64,000 nucleotides of DNA, taken from contig NC_134849.1 in assembly GCF_965363235.1 (NCBI RefSeq), positions 15,898,863-15,962,862 on the forward strand, read 5' to 3'. The notes beneath the pieces were generated by a model. That model made no database searches and was not told where the DNA came from. It saw only the letters and a list, made by a program, of their open reading frames with translations. This stretch comes from Mytilus galloprovincialis. Lineage: Eukaryota > Mollusca > Bivalvia > Mytilida > Mytilidae. Of the stretch, positions 1 through 11,534 are shown piece by piece. Numbering within the stretch: position 1 is the stretch's first letter; each line of letters begins with the position of its first letter. Both the position numbers and the translations under genes were made by a program.

Positions 1-195
1 CCAAAAGTACACAACAAAATGCATGCCTAATTTCCCCAATTGTAGGTTGCATGAACCATCAACCGCGCCAAGTCTGTTGAAGGTGTCTTCACCTTAAGTC
101 AAAAGTCCTATGTCAGGGCCTTTGGCCCTGCATGAGACATTTCAAACTATTCAACAACAATATCCATTTCATAACATACTATAAACCTCTAGTAC

Positions 196-417
196 TACTC
201 TAAACCACCTTATTTTCGCGAGCGATTTATTTTCGCGACTTTCGCGAGTAGAAAAATAACGCTAATATAAATCGTCGCGAATATGTAAAGCTTAGATCTT
301 TCATTATTAAACTACATTCGGTAAATTACAAAATCGCGAAATTAAATGGCCGCGAAGTGGGCTAGAAAGGATAAAACGCGAAATAAAGTATCCGCGAAAA
401 TAAGTTGGTTTACAGTA
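196..417. mobile_element. MITE with TTATTTTCGCG terminal inverted repeats
   Basis: The left end (TACTCTAAACCACCTTATTT) and the reverse complement of the right end (TACTGTAAACCAACTTATTT) match at nearly all positions, giving a short non-coding element of about 220 bp with CpG-rich TTTTCGCG arms. It sits inside the decayed gag-like region. No coding capacity is seen. This end type is common in bivalve genomes in my recollection; the superfamily is not assigned. Confidence 0.7.
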
Positions 418-2640
418 ATCAAGGATACCAGCAAAATGCTTATGTGTCTTCTTACGCACACTTACCATCTAATATGAGTCAAAAATATTAGGTTCAGGGC
501 AGCACACCATTACAGAAACACTTGGCTGCAAGTGGATTCTATCAAGTTTCTCCAATGCTAAATGCAGTGCCTACATACGGTATCATTCCCGTCGAGTCAA
601 TGGCAAATCCCACATTTATCACTCCAATTATGACAACCTCGTCAGCTCCTGGAGCTCTAACAGGCTTCCCATAACAGCAAGCTAACTCAACTGACCGATC
701 CAGGAGAGGGCAGAGGAAACAAAAAGAGTGTGGCGACACCTCTTTTCTTCAGACTCCTCATTGGAGAAAAAATATACCCGATGGCAAGAAAATCTTGGTG
801 CAAGGGACCAGAGCCGAAGCCCTCAGCTCCCAAAAATTCAAAAACTCAATTGAAGAGGATCCATGACTTGGGAGACGTTCGTTTACAAATTAGAACAAAC
901 TGCCAGTAGATGACAACGAAAAAACCGAAAAAATGTGTGTAGACCCCAGATTGCCAGGCCGATGTTGGCTTTGAGTAAGATCGCAAGGTAAACACAGATG
1001 ATGATTCCAAGGCCTTAAAAAAACATTCATTTAGAGCAGCGCTTCAGCAAGAAAGACGATTAAACCAAATTGGAACCGAAACATTCCGTCGAGGATGTAA
1101 ATACAAAGTTTATTCAAGGCATGTAAAAGAGAGGATCCCAAAACCATTTCACAAGGCTTTAAAACAATTGAAAACCTCAATTGCAAACCAGATGGCGATA
1201 TATGGATCAAAAAGTGCAAATTATGGCCATCGATAAGTCTATTTTGCTGATGGCGCAGTATCGCCGACCGATAAGGGAAATATGAGCAGTCCTTTGGATA
1301 ATGAGGTGCATAACCTCACACAAATTGTCACAAAAAAAAGCTGATGTTATGCTTTCAACTAATCAGCATAACCGTGGATTGGCCGATCAATAAAACATCG
1401 GTTCTTCTGATATAATAATCATGGAAGATCACCAGTTCAATGAAAGATCACCTGATCAATATACACTTGGAAGATCTCCTGAGCAATACAATCGCGGTAG
1501 ATCGCCAGATAGAAATTCACCCAAGCTTAAATGCTATCGATCAGCAACAACCCCACTAAGCTAGAGAGCATATAGTCCCTAAATACAACGGTTAGTATCT
1601 CCAGAAATCACAGCTATTTCAGACAACGGTCACCATCACCAGGATACGGAGCAAATAAAAGTGCAACCCCAACAATGGAGTCTTTAAATAGCAAAGGGTT
1701 GGGCCAGTAGGCCAACGCACGATTCTAAGTCTATTGGCCATGAAACATCACCTCATCAAAAAATCGAACAGAGGCCTACGGTCTAGTCCAATATTGTCAT
1801 CCGACGAACCATTTGTAAGAGCTTAGCAGTACGACGTACTATATATGACCATAATTTGAACATGATTGTGGACACTGCTGCAATGATAACATTAGTAAAT
1901 TAGAAATTAATTCCGGCAGAAATGGAGATTTGGAAAACGTAACGCTACGTGGTTTGGATTAACAGCTTGTTATTGGGAAGATTATAAAGAACGACTCTCG
2001 ACATTAATAGAGTAAACATTCAATGGGATTAGTGCAAAGAGCCATTAACAGACGATGTTATACTTAGGCTAGATATTTTGGACACACTGAGCGCAGTGAT
2101 AAATCTAAGTACTCCCAAAATTACAACCAACAATAAAGATTAGTGATAAATGCGGCATTTGTTAACAGTGGAAACGAGATGTCAACTCAGCAAGTTTGCC
2201 TAAAACGAACCATCACAGGTCCGCCAAACTAAAAAAATGACTGTTACCAACTAATAAAAGTACTGACCAGGAGTGCATTTTAGGACCATGCTCGCTGAAT
2301 AGTTGCGAATTGGTTTTGCACGTAGTTGGAAAAGGAAATAGTTGCCTCTTAACCATTTTAAATTATGGCAATCGTCTTATCCGCCTGAAGAAAGGGACAC
2401 CTATTGATTACATAGAATAATTTGACGATGTATTAGGTATGGCAGATGAAAACGCGATAAGTGACGTAAGACGTGGCATAGAAGAGATACGAGACAAGGT
2501 GCCCTCGGCACTGCCTCAAAGTTCAGATGAGATACCTACTATTCCACCACATTTAACCGACCTATATTAACGGTCAATTGACTCGTTTCAACCTATTTCA
2601 TTCCAGCCATTAAAACTGAAAGCGTTTAAAGAACAATTAC
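418..2640 (+). mobile_element. Decayed Ty3-like LTR retroelement fossil (gag/protease part)
   Basis: Fossil, heavily broken (many interruptions). Plus-strand translations give a Gln/Pro-rich gag-like stretch near 418-680, an Arg-Ser-Pro repeat stretch near 1430-1530, a retropepsin-like VDTAA motif at about 1868-1882, a later protease-like ILDTL segment near 2070-2095 and an acidic/proline linker ending PPHLTDLY near 2544-2567 like that between protease and reverse transcriptase in molluscan Ty3-type elements. No reverse transcriptase, integrase or LTRs were recognised, so this is a partial old copy. Family assignment is by motif only. Confidence 0.5.
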
Positions 2641-3278
2641 AATAACATGTAACATATTGATTAACATTTTGAATTCTCTTTTTGTTTTTATATATACAGC
2701 CATATTTGCAAATGTATGAGTTATAGACATAACCAAATTATTTTTCATATTTTAAAATCAATTGATAACAAATTCAAGAACATGAAGTCCATTTTTAAAG
2801 AATCATTACTTTAATTTCCGAAAGTATATAGAATACATTTAGGACAATCTTGACATTTATATCGTCTTTCCGCCATCTTGAAAATTGCAGCCATATTGGA
2901 TTTTTCAGAGTGGATCAAAGGGTATATAACCAAGAACTACTATGCAAAGTTTCATGCTTTCCTCATGAAGTGAGCAATTCTGCTCTATATCTGCACCAAT
3001 CGACCGGACTACAAACTGAACCTGAAGGTGAAAGGACAGACAAATGAACCGAAAAACCAAAAGAAAACCTATAAAGTCAGTGTTTTAAAAGCACATAACA
3101 CATACCATAGGTAAAATATCTTTGTTTTTACTGTGCTACAACCAGGAAAATGCACAGCTAAGTTGTACATTAGCTACCTCAGATATACTGCACAGTTCAA
3201 AATTACTCCTATCTTTAGGGGCTGATCCTGAATTATTAAAGGGGTGTATTCCATAAAAAAATAATAAACAGCTGCACC
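2641..3278. other. No gene; probable interspersed repeat near 2850-3050
   Basis: AT-rich sequence without splice-compatible coding exons. The part around 2850-3050 looks like a copy of a dispersed mussel repeat (a CTTTCCTCATGAAGTGAGCA-type segment), but only one copy lies in this window so this cannot be tested here. Confidence 0.35.
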
Positions 3279-3283
3279 ATGAG
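3279..3283 (+). repeat. Target-site duplication, left copy (ATGAG)
   Basis: ATGAG directly precedes the TGTCGGTG terminus of the BEL/Pao fossil and is repeated directly after its CGTCACA terminus at 5082-5086. Five bp is the usual duplication length for BEL/Pao integrases. Confidence 0.75.
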
Positions 3284-3325
3284 TGTCGGTGATTTAGAGA
3301 CAGTTTAACTTACGCGTCAAATTGT

Positions 3326-4708
3326 GTGGAGATAATGTATGGAGATACTGCCCTACGAAATGCTAAATTCCTATGGATAAGATATACACAAGGTTATTGT
3401 TTAGATAATTCTACAAAACGTAAAACACTTGTGCGACAATTAAAGCTCTTTCTAGACGAAAAGCAAGTATTACGATGTGGTGGCCGCCGAAAAGACAATG
3501 CGACAGTAGGAGAAACAGTTAAGTTTCCATATCTGTTACCGGCAAAGGACCGTCTTACACATTTGATAGTGTTAGAAGCACATGAGAACACACTACATTC
3601 AGGTATAAATATCACTCTAGCATACACACAACAAACATTTTGGATTCCGAAATTAAGACAGTGAGTGAAATCTATATTGTCAAAATGTGTAACGTGCCGA
3701 AAAGTAATCGGAAAATCTTATCCCGCACCAGACATTCCACCATTAGCAAAGGAGAGAGTTCAAGATGCTACACCCTTTAGCATAACCGGTGTAGACTTCA
3801 CAGGAGCGCTAACGATACGGAACAGACACAACGAAGAATCGAAGGCTTACATTTGCCTATTTACATGTGCTGTCATTCGAGCAGTACATTTCGAATTAGT
3901 TAACGATCTCAGCGAAGAATCTTTTTTATTGTGTTTCCGGAGATTTGTAAGTCGACGATCAGTGACGAAAATAATGATGTCATCCGATGCGCTAACTTTT
4001 AAAGCTGCTTCAAACGAAATTTCACGACTTTGCAATTCTAGGAAAGTTAGAGAAAATATTCAGAAATTTATCCCAAATAGAGCTCCATGGTTCGGGGGCA
4101 TGTGGGAAAGAATGATTGGCTTAACAAAGTATTAGGACGTGCACATGTCAACGATGAGACTCTGAGGACTGTATTAAGAGATGGAAGCCACATTCAACGA
4201 TCGACCAGTGACGTATATTTCAACAGCTATCAGAGATCCGGAGCCGCTTACACCATCCCATCTTATACATTGACGAAGAATAACAACTTTACCAAATGTA
4301 TCGTCAAATAGTGCTATTGACAATTTTAATGTTTGTGAATTAACACACACAAACTTGAACAATCAAGCGATACGACAGAGACAATTGATTAAGAACTTCT
4401 GGACAAGATGGAAAGGAGAATACCTTACTTCATTGCGAAAATATCACCAAAGAGCTGGAGTCGACGTTCGGAAGATTACAGAAGGCGATGTCGTTCAGAT
4501 ACACGACGAATCAAAGCGCGTGCATTGGAGACTTGGAGTTGTGCCGGACACTATTAAAGCCAATGACGGCTTAGTACGCGTCGCTATGGTGCGTACCAAA
4601 TTTGGAATTACGAATCGACCCGTGACGAAACTCTACCCATTAGAAGTCAACATTATGGACTGTTATCTGAGACGAAGTGAAACTAACGTCTGTGAACAGA
4701 CTTGTTAA
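3326..4708 (+). pseudogene. BEL/Pao integrase region (fossil)
   Basis: The translated pieces follow the usual BEL/Pao layout. An H2C2 zinc-binding region is seen near 3570-3700 (HEN, HSG, CVTC-type residues). The integrase core includes TGVDFTGAL, FTCAVIRAVHFELV and a PWFGGMWERMI segment near 3780-4120. The C-terminal DUF5641-type region at about 4380-4660 includes FWTRWKGEYLTSLR and VVPDTIKANDGLVR. It is broken and gives no single open frame. The FELV and RWKGEYL segments are typical of Pao/BEL rather than Ty3 integrases. Confidence 0.8.
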
Positions 4709-4867
4709 TTTTTCTTATTTGTGAAAAGACTGTAAATTCAAAGAGTTTTTTACGTAATTTAATAATTTAATCCTTTTTAATTATTTGTGAGATCAATCTA
4801 TTTATGTTCTTTCCGCATGCCACTATATATCACAGCTAATGGACATTGCATCTTCTGGCCCCGAGTA

Positions 4868-5081
4868 TGTCGGTGATTTAGAGACAGTTTAACTTACGCG
4901 TCAAACGTAAACACTACTTTTAACGCCATTTCCATTCACATTGTTAACGTCATCATACCTTCTGTTAACGTTGTACTAATGTTATGTATCATGTTACTAT
5001 ATTGAGTTGAGATTATACGATCAAACGAACAAGACGTTGTTTTAATGCCTGTCCAGATTTTTAGTTAACCCATACGTCACA
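4868..5081 (+). repeat. Right LTR of the BEL/Pao fossil
   Basis: 214 bp, begins TGTCGGTGATTTAGAGACAG and ends CATACGTCACA, i.e. TG...CA. Its start is repeated at the left end of the element and it is followed immediately by the ATGAG duplication. Confidence 0.75.
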
Positions 5082-5086
5082 ATGAG
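5082..5086 (+). repeat. Target-site duplication, right copy (ATGAG)
   Basis: Partner of 3279-3283. Joining the flanks outside the element gives a repeat context (AACAGCTGCACCATGAG then CGCA) that resembles 63,468-63,488, so the insertion went into an older repeat. Confidence 0.7.
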
Positions 5087-5144
5087 CGCAAGACCATGAG
5101 CGCATGATACCGTAGCTTTTTTAAAGAATAAAGTTCAATAACTT

Positions 5145-5234
5145 TTGGATTCGAGCGTCACTGATGAGTCTTTTGTAGACGAAACGCGCGTAGGCGTATA
5201 TACTAAATTTAGTCCTGGTATCTATGATGAGTTT
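5145..5234 (+). ncRNA. Hammerhead-ribozyme repeat, family 1 (altered cleavage site)
   Basis: Core CTGATGA at 5161-5167, stem II GTCT/AGAC with loop TTTGT, then GAAAC and the GCGC mini-loop of stem III. After this the copy reads GTA-GGCGT instead of GTC-TGGCGT, which changes the nucleotide before the cleavage position and shortens stem I. It is therefore a probably weakened copy of the repeat seen intact at 31,577-31,620. Downstream sequence to about 5234 matches the other copies. Confidence 0.7.
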
Positions 5235-5264
5235 ATTCTCAATGTCATATCACAAGCGGGGGGT

Positions 5265-5770
5265 AGATAATAGATATAAACCAGTCACCAAAGTTTCATG
5301 ATAACTGCTCAACGCATTGTCTTTAAACTGCAACATCACCCCTAGGCCTGTGTGTGAATAAAATCACATTTCTTCGAAATTTAAAATCTAGAATTTATAT
5401 AAATTGAAAATAACCTTCCATCAACATGATCAATAGATTTTATGAAAACTGCTGAAAGCATTTTTGATGTATTGTTCGAAAACTGGAAAATCACACTTTA
5501 AAAAAACAAAACCATGTAATTCTTAATCATGCAGCCCAAAAATTCATAAAATCAAAAGGAAACTCATGTTAATATATATAAATAACTCACCAAAGTTTCT
5601 TTAGAGTTACTGTCCGAAAACTGGAAAATCCCCTTTTTTATGAAAAAAAATTACCAAAACTCGAAAACTGAAAATCCAAATATATAAAAAAAAAAAAAAC
5701 GAAAGGGAGCTCACTTCAATAGATATAAACAATTCAACGCCAACTTCATTTTTGAGTTATTGTCCGACAA
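5265..5770 (+). repeat. Degenerate ~150-bp tandem repeat, about four units
   Basis: The motif CCAAAGTTTCATGATAACTG / GAAAACTGGAAAATC recurs near 5290, 5440, 5590 and 5740 with about 145-160 bp spacing. Units share a pattern of 'AATAGATATAAA ... AAAGTTTC ... GTTATTGTCCGAAAACTGG'. Divergence between units is high. No coding potential. Confidence 0.6.
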
Positions 5771-6161
5771 ATTGACTATAGACGGACAACGGTTTACCGT
5801 AATACGTCCCGTAAATGGGCGTATACAAATAATATCACCTAGTATAGCAAGAGTAAAAACATATTTGACGATTTTAGTGTCAAAATATGAAATAGAAAGT
5901 GTTTCTCATTCCCTAAATTTATTTCGTGATATTTTATATAGTGTAATTCATAAGTAAGACCTTCAAAGTCAAACCAGATAATATTATCTATTTCATTTAT
6001 TTATACGTCAAGAACACAACAGTCAAACGACAAAAACAACTTATGACATCTAGCGGGCAACATACAGTTTTCAACCATACTAGAAGTTATAGGAGTCTAC
6101 ACAATATGTCAAATTCTTAATCATTTCTAGTTTATATAAAAGTTTAATTGAGAACAAATCT
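5771..6161. other. No gene recognised
   Basis: AT-rich single-copy-looking sequence between the tandem repeat and the fold-back element. A 65-codon open frame here has no recognisable domain, splice site or signal and is taken as chance. Confidence 0.4.
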
Positions 6162-7120
6162 AAAGCCTCGGTCACACCTTACCGGATAGCTCGAACGGAC
6201 TCCCAACGGATAACTTTTTTTTAATCCATTCATGTCCGTAAGATGTCCGTCCATATCCGTTGCATGTCCGTTAAGCGTACGCTTTATCCGTCGACGTCTG
6301 TTCTTTCCGGTGGAAAATTTTGAGCATGTTCAAAACTTTGAACGGACGTCCATTGGATAAAAATTTCCGTTGAACGTCCTTTAGGCGTCTGTTTTGTACG
6401 GTACTCGTCAGTTTCATTTCCGTTTTGTATCCGTTACGTGTCCGTTATACATCCGTTGGAGGTCTGGAAGATAAATTCACCAACGGACTTCTACCGGACG
6501 TTTAACGGATAAAACGGATGAGAAACGGACTTCTACCGGACATATAACGGATAAAACGGATGATGAACGGATCTGAAACGGATAAATGCCAATTGAAAAT
6601 TTCGCGTCAGAAATGCCAATTATTGGTATGTCAGATTTCTTCAGGTTCATGCATTCTTATTATTCATAATCGATCTTAGAGTATAGACACGTCTTCACAA
6701 TCAAGCAGTTTTTATTCAGGCCAGACACTGCCCTTTGGCGGAATTTTAAAGAACAAACCAAAACCAGTTACACAGAAACATTTTTAATATTTATGCGATT
6801 AACATGTATTATCATTGTCGCCTTTGATTTTTCTGTATATCTTGTTCATCCGTTTTATCCGGTACGCTTCCGTTAGGTGTCCGTTTTATGCGTTACTCGT
6901 CCGTTGGATGAACGTTCGACATCCGTTCTGTCCAGTACGTGTCCGTTTCTCGTACGTTGCATATCCGGTGTGTGTCCGTTAAGCATCCGTTACACGTCCG
7001 TTTTATTCGGTCAGTACATCAACGGACTCCCAACGGATAACAATTTTGTCAACGGACTACATTTATTTTCATCCGTTAGGCGTCCGTTCGTGCTATCCGG
7101 TAAGGTGTGACCGAGGCTTA
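6162..7120. mobile_element. Fold-back element with CCTCGGTCACACC ends and CCGTT sub-repeats
   Basis: The ends TAAAGCCTCGGTCACACCTT (left) and TAAGCCTCGGTCACACCTT (reverse complement of right) form terminal inverted repeats that continue through CCGGATAGC. The interior (about 950 bp) is packed with variants of ATCCGTT/AACGGAT in both orientations: mainly AACGGA near 6340-6590 and mainly TCCGTT near 6850-7090, with an intervening AT-richer core near 6590-6840. The single strand could fold on itself over most of its length. No transposase frame is present, so it is probably non-autonomous. Confidence 0.75.
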
Positions 7121-7350
7121 ACAGAATGATGAAAAAACAAATCTACTATTAAATTGCATTTTTCAAATAATGTAACATTTTTTTTCAACCTTTTTTTCTA
7201 CACAAAGGCGTATTTCCCCTATATTTTCCTTTCACAAACTTTCCTTGGAGCCATGGATTGAAAAATATCGTCCATGTATTTCCAAAACTTACACCTGAAT
7301 TTGTGGCATTTATTATTTGTTAAAACAGTTACTAGCCAAACGAATTGGTA
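7121..7350. other. No gene recognised
   Basis: AT-rich spacer between the fold-back element and the Tc1-type transposon. No repeats or exons supported. Confidence 0.4.
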
Positions 7351-8920
7351 TATACACAGAGAAAAAAGTTAAGCACCCCCTGATATATTGCATTATATTT
7401 TTTTTTTACCAAATTAATATAGATTTTAAAAAGATTAATGTTCCTTTAAAAATATGTGACCATACCGGTTCTTGAGTTATCAACGTATCATGCACGTGAA
7501 CTATGCCTCCAATGCAAATAACAAAATGTAGTTTCCCCGCGCTTCAAATTTGAGTATTTAAGTCCGGCGATTTGAAAATTTTATTTACACTCTGTGAACA
7601 TGGTACGAAGACGAATATCGGAGGCTCAAAGATGGCAGATAATCGGCATGCGGTCATCAGGGTTATCTTATAAAGCTATTGGGCGTCAGATGGGCTTCCA
7701 CTGTTCTGTAATCAGCGGGCTTGTGCGGAAACACATTCAAAACAATAACGTTAAAGACTTGCCAAGATCCGGTAGATCATTGGTAACATCGCAGCGTGTA
7801 AATAGGGCACTGCAACGCCTGATTAGACGAATGCCATTCGCAATGAGTCCTGTTCTTAAAAGAGAATGATTACCTCATAGACAGCTGTCAACCAGAACCT
7901 TGAGGAACGGGTTAAAATCAGCAGGACTGAAGTCAAGAAGGGTAATAAGACGGTCCATGTTTACCGATCGACATCATCAACTGCGTTTGACATGATGCTA
8001 AGCTCGGCGTGGTTGGAACTTGAGGAACTGGTGCAAGTTTCATTGGTCAGACGAAATCCGTAACAGATGGAAGATTGAGAGTTTGGAGACATAAAATACA
8101 GCATATACCCCCAAGGAACAGCAAAGCAACTGTTCCTTACGGTGGAGGCTCTGTGATGGTATGGGGATGCACCTCTCATAACTGCAAATTGGACTTGGTC
8201 TCTATATGAGGACACCTCAATGGTGATAAATACATCAGAGACGTTCTTCGGCCAGTAGTTGTACCTCATTTTGATAACCACCCATTAGCTGCAAGACCTG
8301 TATTTATGGATGACAATGCTAGGCCGCATCGTTCAAGGGCGGTAACCGCATTTCTGCAAGGCGAAGCAGTAACTGCTCTTCCATGGTCTGCCATGAGACC
8401 GGATTTAAATTCGACAGAGCATATTTAGGACACGTTAGGCCGTCGGGTAAAGGCAACCGAACCAACTATACAAAAGTTAGGTCAGTCGGAGACAGCGTTG
8501 CACCGGGAATGGCGGCACATACCACAGCAGGAAATCCAACGGCTAACTGGAGAGTTGAGACGCAGTGTTCAGGCCTGCATCTAATCATGTGGTGGTTTTA
8601 CCCGATATTGAATACTGAATTATTGATAACATTAACAAACTTGTAATGGACGTTTTCTAAGTGAAATGACATTAGTATCATGCATAACGAACTCAGAAGG
8701 TCAATACTTACAATGGACACTTTTTAGTGTTCAAACTGAACTAATCATTAAAGTATCATCTTTGCTGCAATTTGTTGTGTATTTCTTAAAGCTAATGTTA
8801 TGTCCTTACAGTCTGCAATACAAATAATGGCACCAATTGTCCTAGGATCCCACGTCCCTTATCGTAATATGTGTCAATTCGAAAAAGCGTGGGGGTGCTT
8901 AACTTTTTTCTTTGTGTATA
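7351..8920 (+). mobile_element. Tc1-like DNA transposon (decayed, complete ends)
   Basis: Terminal inverted repeats of about 30 bp: left TACACAGAGAAAAAAGTTAA with GCACCCCC, right the reverse complement TACACAAAGAAAAAAGTTAA with GCACCCCC, one mismatch, both bordered by TA as expected for Tc1/mariner target duplication. Total length about 1.57 kb and a DD34E transposase on the plus strand fit the Tc1 branch. The transposase is inactivated (see the pseudogene entry), so the copy is immobile unless helped in trans. Confidence 0.88.
7600..8584 (+). pseudogene. Tc1-family transposase pseudogene
   Basis: Start ATG at 7600 gives MVRRRISEAQRWQIIGMRSS, an N-terminal helix-turn-helix (paired-like) DNA-binding region that reads through to 7866. 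The TGA at 7867-7869 ends this frame. Recognisable family sequence continues: LSTRTLRNGLKSAGLKSRR near 7890-7940, WSDE near 8040 (first catalytic Asp), then after a frame change GGGSVMVWGC, FMDDNARPHRSR near 8305-8340 (second Asp) and RPDLNSTEHI with Glu near 8418. I count 34 residues between the second Asp and Glu, i.e. DD34E. Further TGA (8217-8219) and TAG (8426-8428, where the family has Trp) codons interrupt the catalytic half. Natural end TAA 8582-8584. About 328 codons, close to the family's 340. Confidence 0.85.
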
Positions 8921-8975
8921 TACTACTTACTCTGAACGGTCTGGATGACCCTTTAATTCGAACTCCTATAAAGAT

Positions 8976-9573
8976 TGTTACAGTCAGAAATCACTTTTAA
9001 ATTGTAGCCAACAAAAGACACAAATCAATAATAATATTTAAGATTTATTATACAAAAGTTTACAAAAGGTATTACACAAATATTACTGTCAACTAAACTG
9101 TCAAAATATGAATCCAATCTTTTATCTTTATCTGTATCCGGAAATCTTTCGGAATCCAATCTGAATATCACCTTCACTACAATCCAGTATGATGTTGTTT
9201 GTAGAATAAAAGTGTCAATCCAAATGCTGTGAATACTAATGTCTACCGATGTCTAAGTCTAAGTCTAAGAGTTTAACTTTAGTGTCTGTATATATATAGT
9301 TGTCACGGAAAATTCTAGAACACTCTAGAATGGAACGTCCTTGGAAGTTACAACGGACGTTTCTAGTAAAATGTAGAAGTTTATATAACGCATCTTTTAT
9401 TAGGATCATTCTGGAATCATTATGTAAGTCAAATGGAAAGTTCCAGTCATTCTGTGATTGTTCCAGTGATTTCTAAACTACACAGTTCTAAGATTATTCT
9501 GTAAACAACTATCAAGCCACACAACACAAATCAGGCCAACATAAATAAATACAATAATTACAATATCATAACA
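8976..9573 (-). repeat. LTR (3' LTR of the minus-strand Ty3-type fossil)
   Basis: 598 bp, TGTTA...TAACA termini. Its plus-strand start matches the segment at 15,569-15,615 beside the primer-binding site, and it is directly followed by the polypurine tract. Confidence 0.8.
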
Positions 9574-9583
9574 CCTCCCCCTT
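9574..9583 (-). other. Polypurine tract
   Basis: Minus strand AAGGGGGAGG immediately adjoins the LTR start, the expected position and composition for plus-strand priming. Confidence 0.75.
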
Positions 9584-9656
9584 AAAAGAAGTTTTAGTGT
9601 AACAAAAACTTATCATGAATAATATGAACAAAAATACATAGTTTATACACAGTGTT

Positions 9657-10380
9657 TTAATAAGCTCTAGATAAAGCATCTGCTATTACATTATCTTTAC
9701 CCTTAATATGTTTTACAATTACATCATATTCCTGTAACAATAAACTCCACTTAGTCAACCTCTGATTCTTGTTTCTCATTTTATGTATGAAGGTGAGAGG
9801 ATTATGATCAGTACAAACAAGAATAGGATATACAGTGGGATTAAAATATACATCAAAATGTCGAAGTGCTGATAACATTGCAAAACACTCTTTTTCAATA
9901 ATTGAATAATTTTTCTGATGTTTATCTAATTTCTTGGAAAAATATGATATAGGTTTCTCAACATTATCGTCTGTCTCTTGATATAAAACAGCTCCAATTC
10001 CTACATCGCTTGCATCAACGGCAAGTCTAAATTGTTTTTCAAAGTCTGGAGTAATCAGAACTGAACTATTAATTAAAAGTGATTTGCTATTTTCAAAAGC
10101 GTTTTGACAATTTTCACTCCAGATAAATTTAGAATCTTTTCGTAAAAGATGAGTCAATGGTTGAACCACAGTAGCAAAATTTGAAAAACAAATTTCTGTA
10201 AAATCCAATCATGCCTAAATATCTGATAAGTTGTTTTCTATTTGTAGGAGGAGGACATTTGTAAATGGCTTCCAATTTACCCATACTAGGTTTCACTTGA
10301 CCTTGTCCAACTGTATGCCCTAAATGATCAACAGTGGCCTGACAAAATTCACTTTTACCAAGATTAATAGTCAAATTGCA
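9657..10380 (-). pseudogene. RT end and RNase H region of the Gmr1-like fossil
   Basis: Fossil coding part. Reading the minus strand: the end of RT (NLTINLGKSEFCQATVDHLG, LGMIGFYRN), then RNase H with FRLAVDASDVGIGAVLYQ, a YSIIEKECFAML segment, VCTDHNPLTFI and the terminal ADALSR motif. These are the conserved blocks of the Ty3-type RT/RNase H_2 region. The N-terminal RT half lies at 11,535-12,220 because another element is inserted between. Confidence 0.88.
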
Positions 10381-11534
10381 TATGGGATATATATTTCCCA
10401 ACTTATTCGATATTCAAGAGCTTGCAGCTCCTACTCAGATTTTGTAAAACGTCATCATTGTCTGAGTAGAAAGTTGATGAACCAGGGGTATTTCAAAGAA
10501 CGTCTCGTCCTTTTTCTAAAAAAGTTCATCGGAAGGTACCAAGACCTTGTTGATAAATATTCCGTATCAGCTTCTCAAATAATACACGATGGTCTTGATG
10601 TATAGATTCTGCGTACTGATGTTGTTTATCATCTTAACAACGTGTTTTATAGTTCTTTCATTTGTCTTTGTTCTATTATTATTTCTTTTACTGTTGAATG
10701 GTTTTATGTGATATCCGTTTCACGTGGCTCGGTACTTATTCATCTCGTCAATGTGTTTGTATTGGCTTTCATTTTTTGGTGGTTTGTTTTGTATATGCGA
10801 CTTTTTGTATTTCTTTTGTTCTTATAACGTGACTCTGTACTTTAAAAGATCTCGTCAGTATGATATTGTTCTATTATATGTCATTATAATATATTTCTAT
10901 TATGAATTACAATATACGTTGAACCACAAACGTCAAAATCATTCAATCGCGTAGTGGAATTAACTAATTTTGGATTCGTATAAATTCTATATATAACTTT
11001 TGGACTAGTTTAAATCTCGGTCTATTTCTGAAATTTATTCTTACATACTTTTGATTTTTTAACCCTGTATGCTAACATTCCTATGTAAATTTTAAAATTG
11101 TTTGTATGCACATTGAACGACAAATTTATGTGACGTATAAAAATTTTCTGACGTCAGACACTCAAATCAATGAATGTGTTCGTAGATAGTAGATGTTTTG
11201 GTGTTCTGTTAAATTGTTCCTTTTAAAATTGTTATACGATGATGACTGATGTACCCATATTTTGACTATTTTATTTATTGTGTCTGTTTATTTAATGCAT
11301 CAATGTAAATATATCGGAAATTGATGAGACTGTCATTAAAGTGAGAGGGTTAGCGCTATAGAACCAGGTTTAATCCACCATTTTCTACATTTGAAAATGC
11401 CTGTACCAAGTCAGGAATATGACCGTTATTGTCCAGTTGTTTTTGATGCGTTTTGTTATTTGATTTTGCCATGTGATTATGGACTTTCCGAATTGATTTT
11501 CCACTAAGTTCAGTATTTTTGTGATTTTACTTTT
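10381..11534 (+). mobile_element. 5'-truncated YIDD-family (Penelope-like?) retroelement inside the LTR fossil
   Basis: Plus strand, opposite to the host element. It begins within the C-terminal RT coding part (GIYISQLIRYSRACSSYSDF ... then DLVDKYSVSASQIIHDGLDV, stop at about 10,603) and continues into a long 3' untranslated part. The last ~700 bp are paralleled by 30,594-31,288. Both copies end at GTGATTTTACTTTT. Truncation at a different 5' point in each copy with a common 3' end is the signature of target-primed reverse transcription. Family: the related 22-23 kb copy has RT motif RYIDDVL and YLDLHLEID; I lean to Penelope-like, but this is not certain. Confidence 0.75.

Larger units (their letters stand above)
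3284..5081 (+). mobile_element. BEL/Pao LTR retrotransposon fossil, compact copy
   Basis: Broken fossil. The first 38 bp (3284-3321) repeat exactly the start of the right LTR (4868 onward), and the element is bracketed by the 5-bp duplication ATGAG. Between the ends only integrase-side coding sequence survives; gag, protease and RT are not present. The element therefore keeps both outer ends but little interior. About three or more interruptions affect the remaining frame. The 38-bp end repeat is identical, which argues for moderate rather than great age, although the stretch is short. Confidence 0.8.

Noticed and set aside
8976-9573. Solo LTR
   Set aside because: It is followed by a polypurine tract and a collinear RNase H-RT-IN-PR-gag region ending at a primer site beside a second LTR part.
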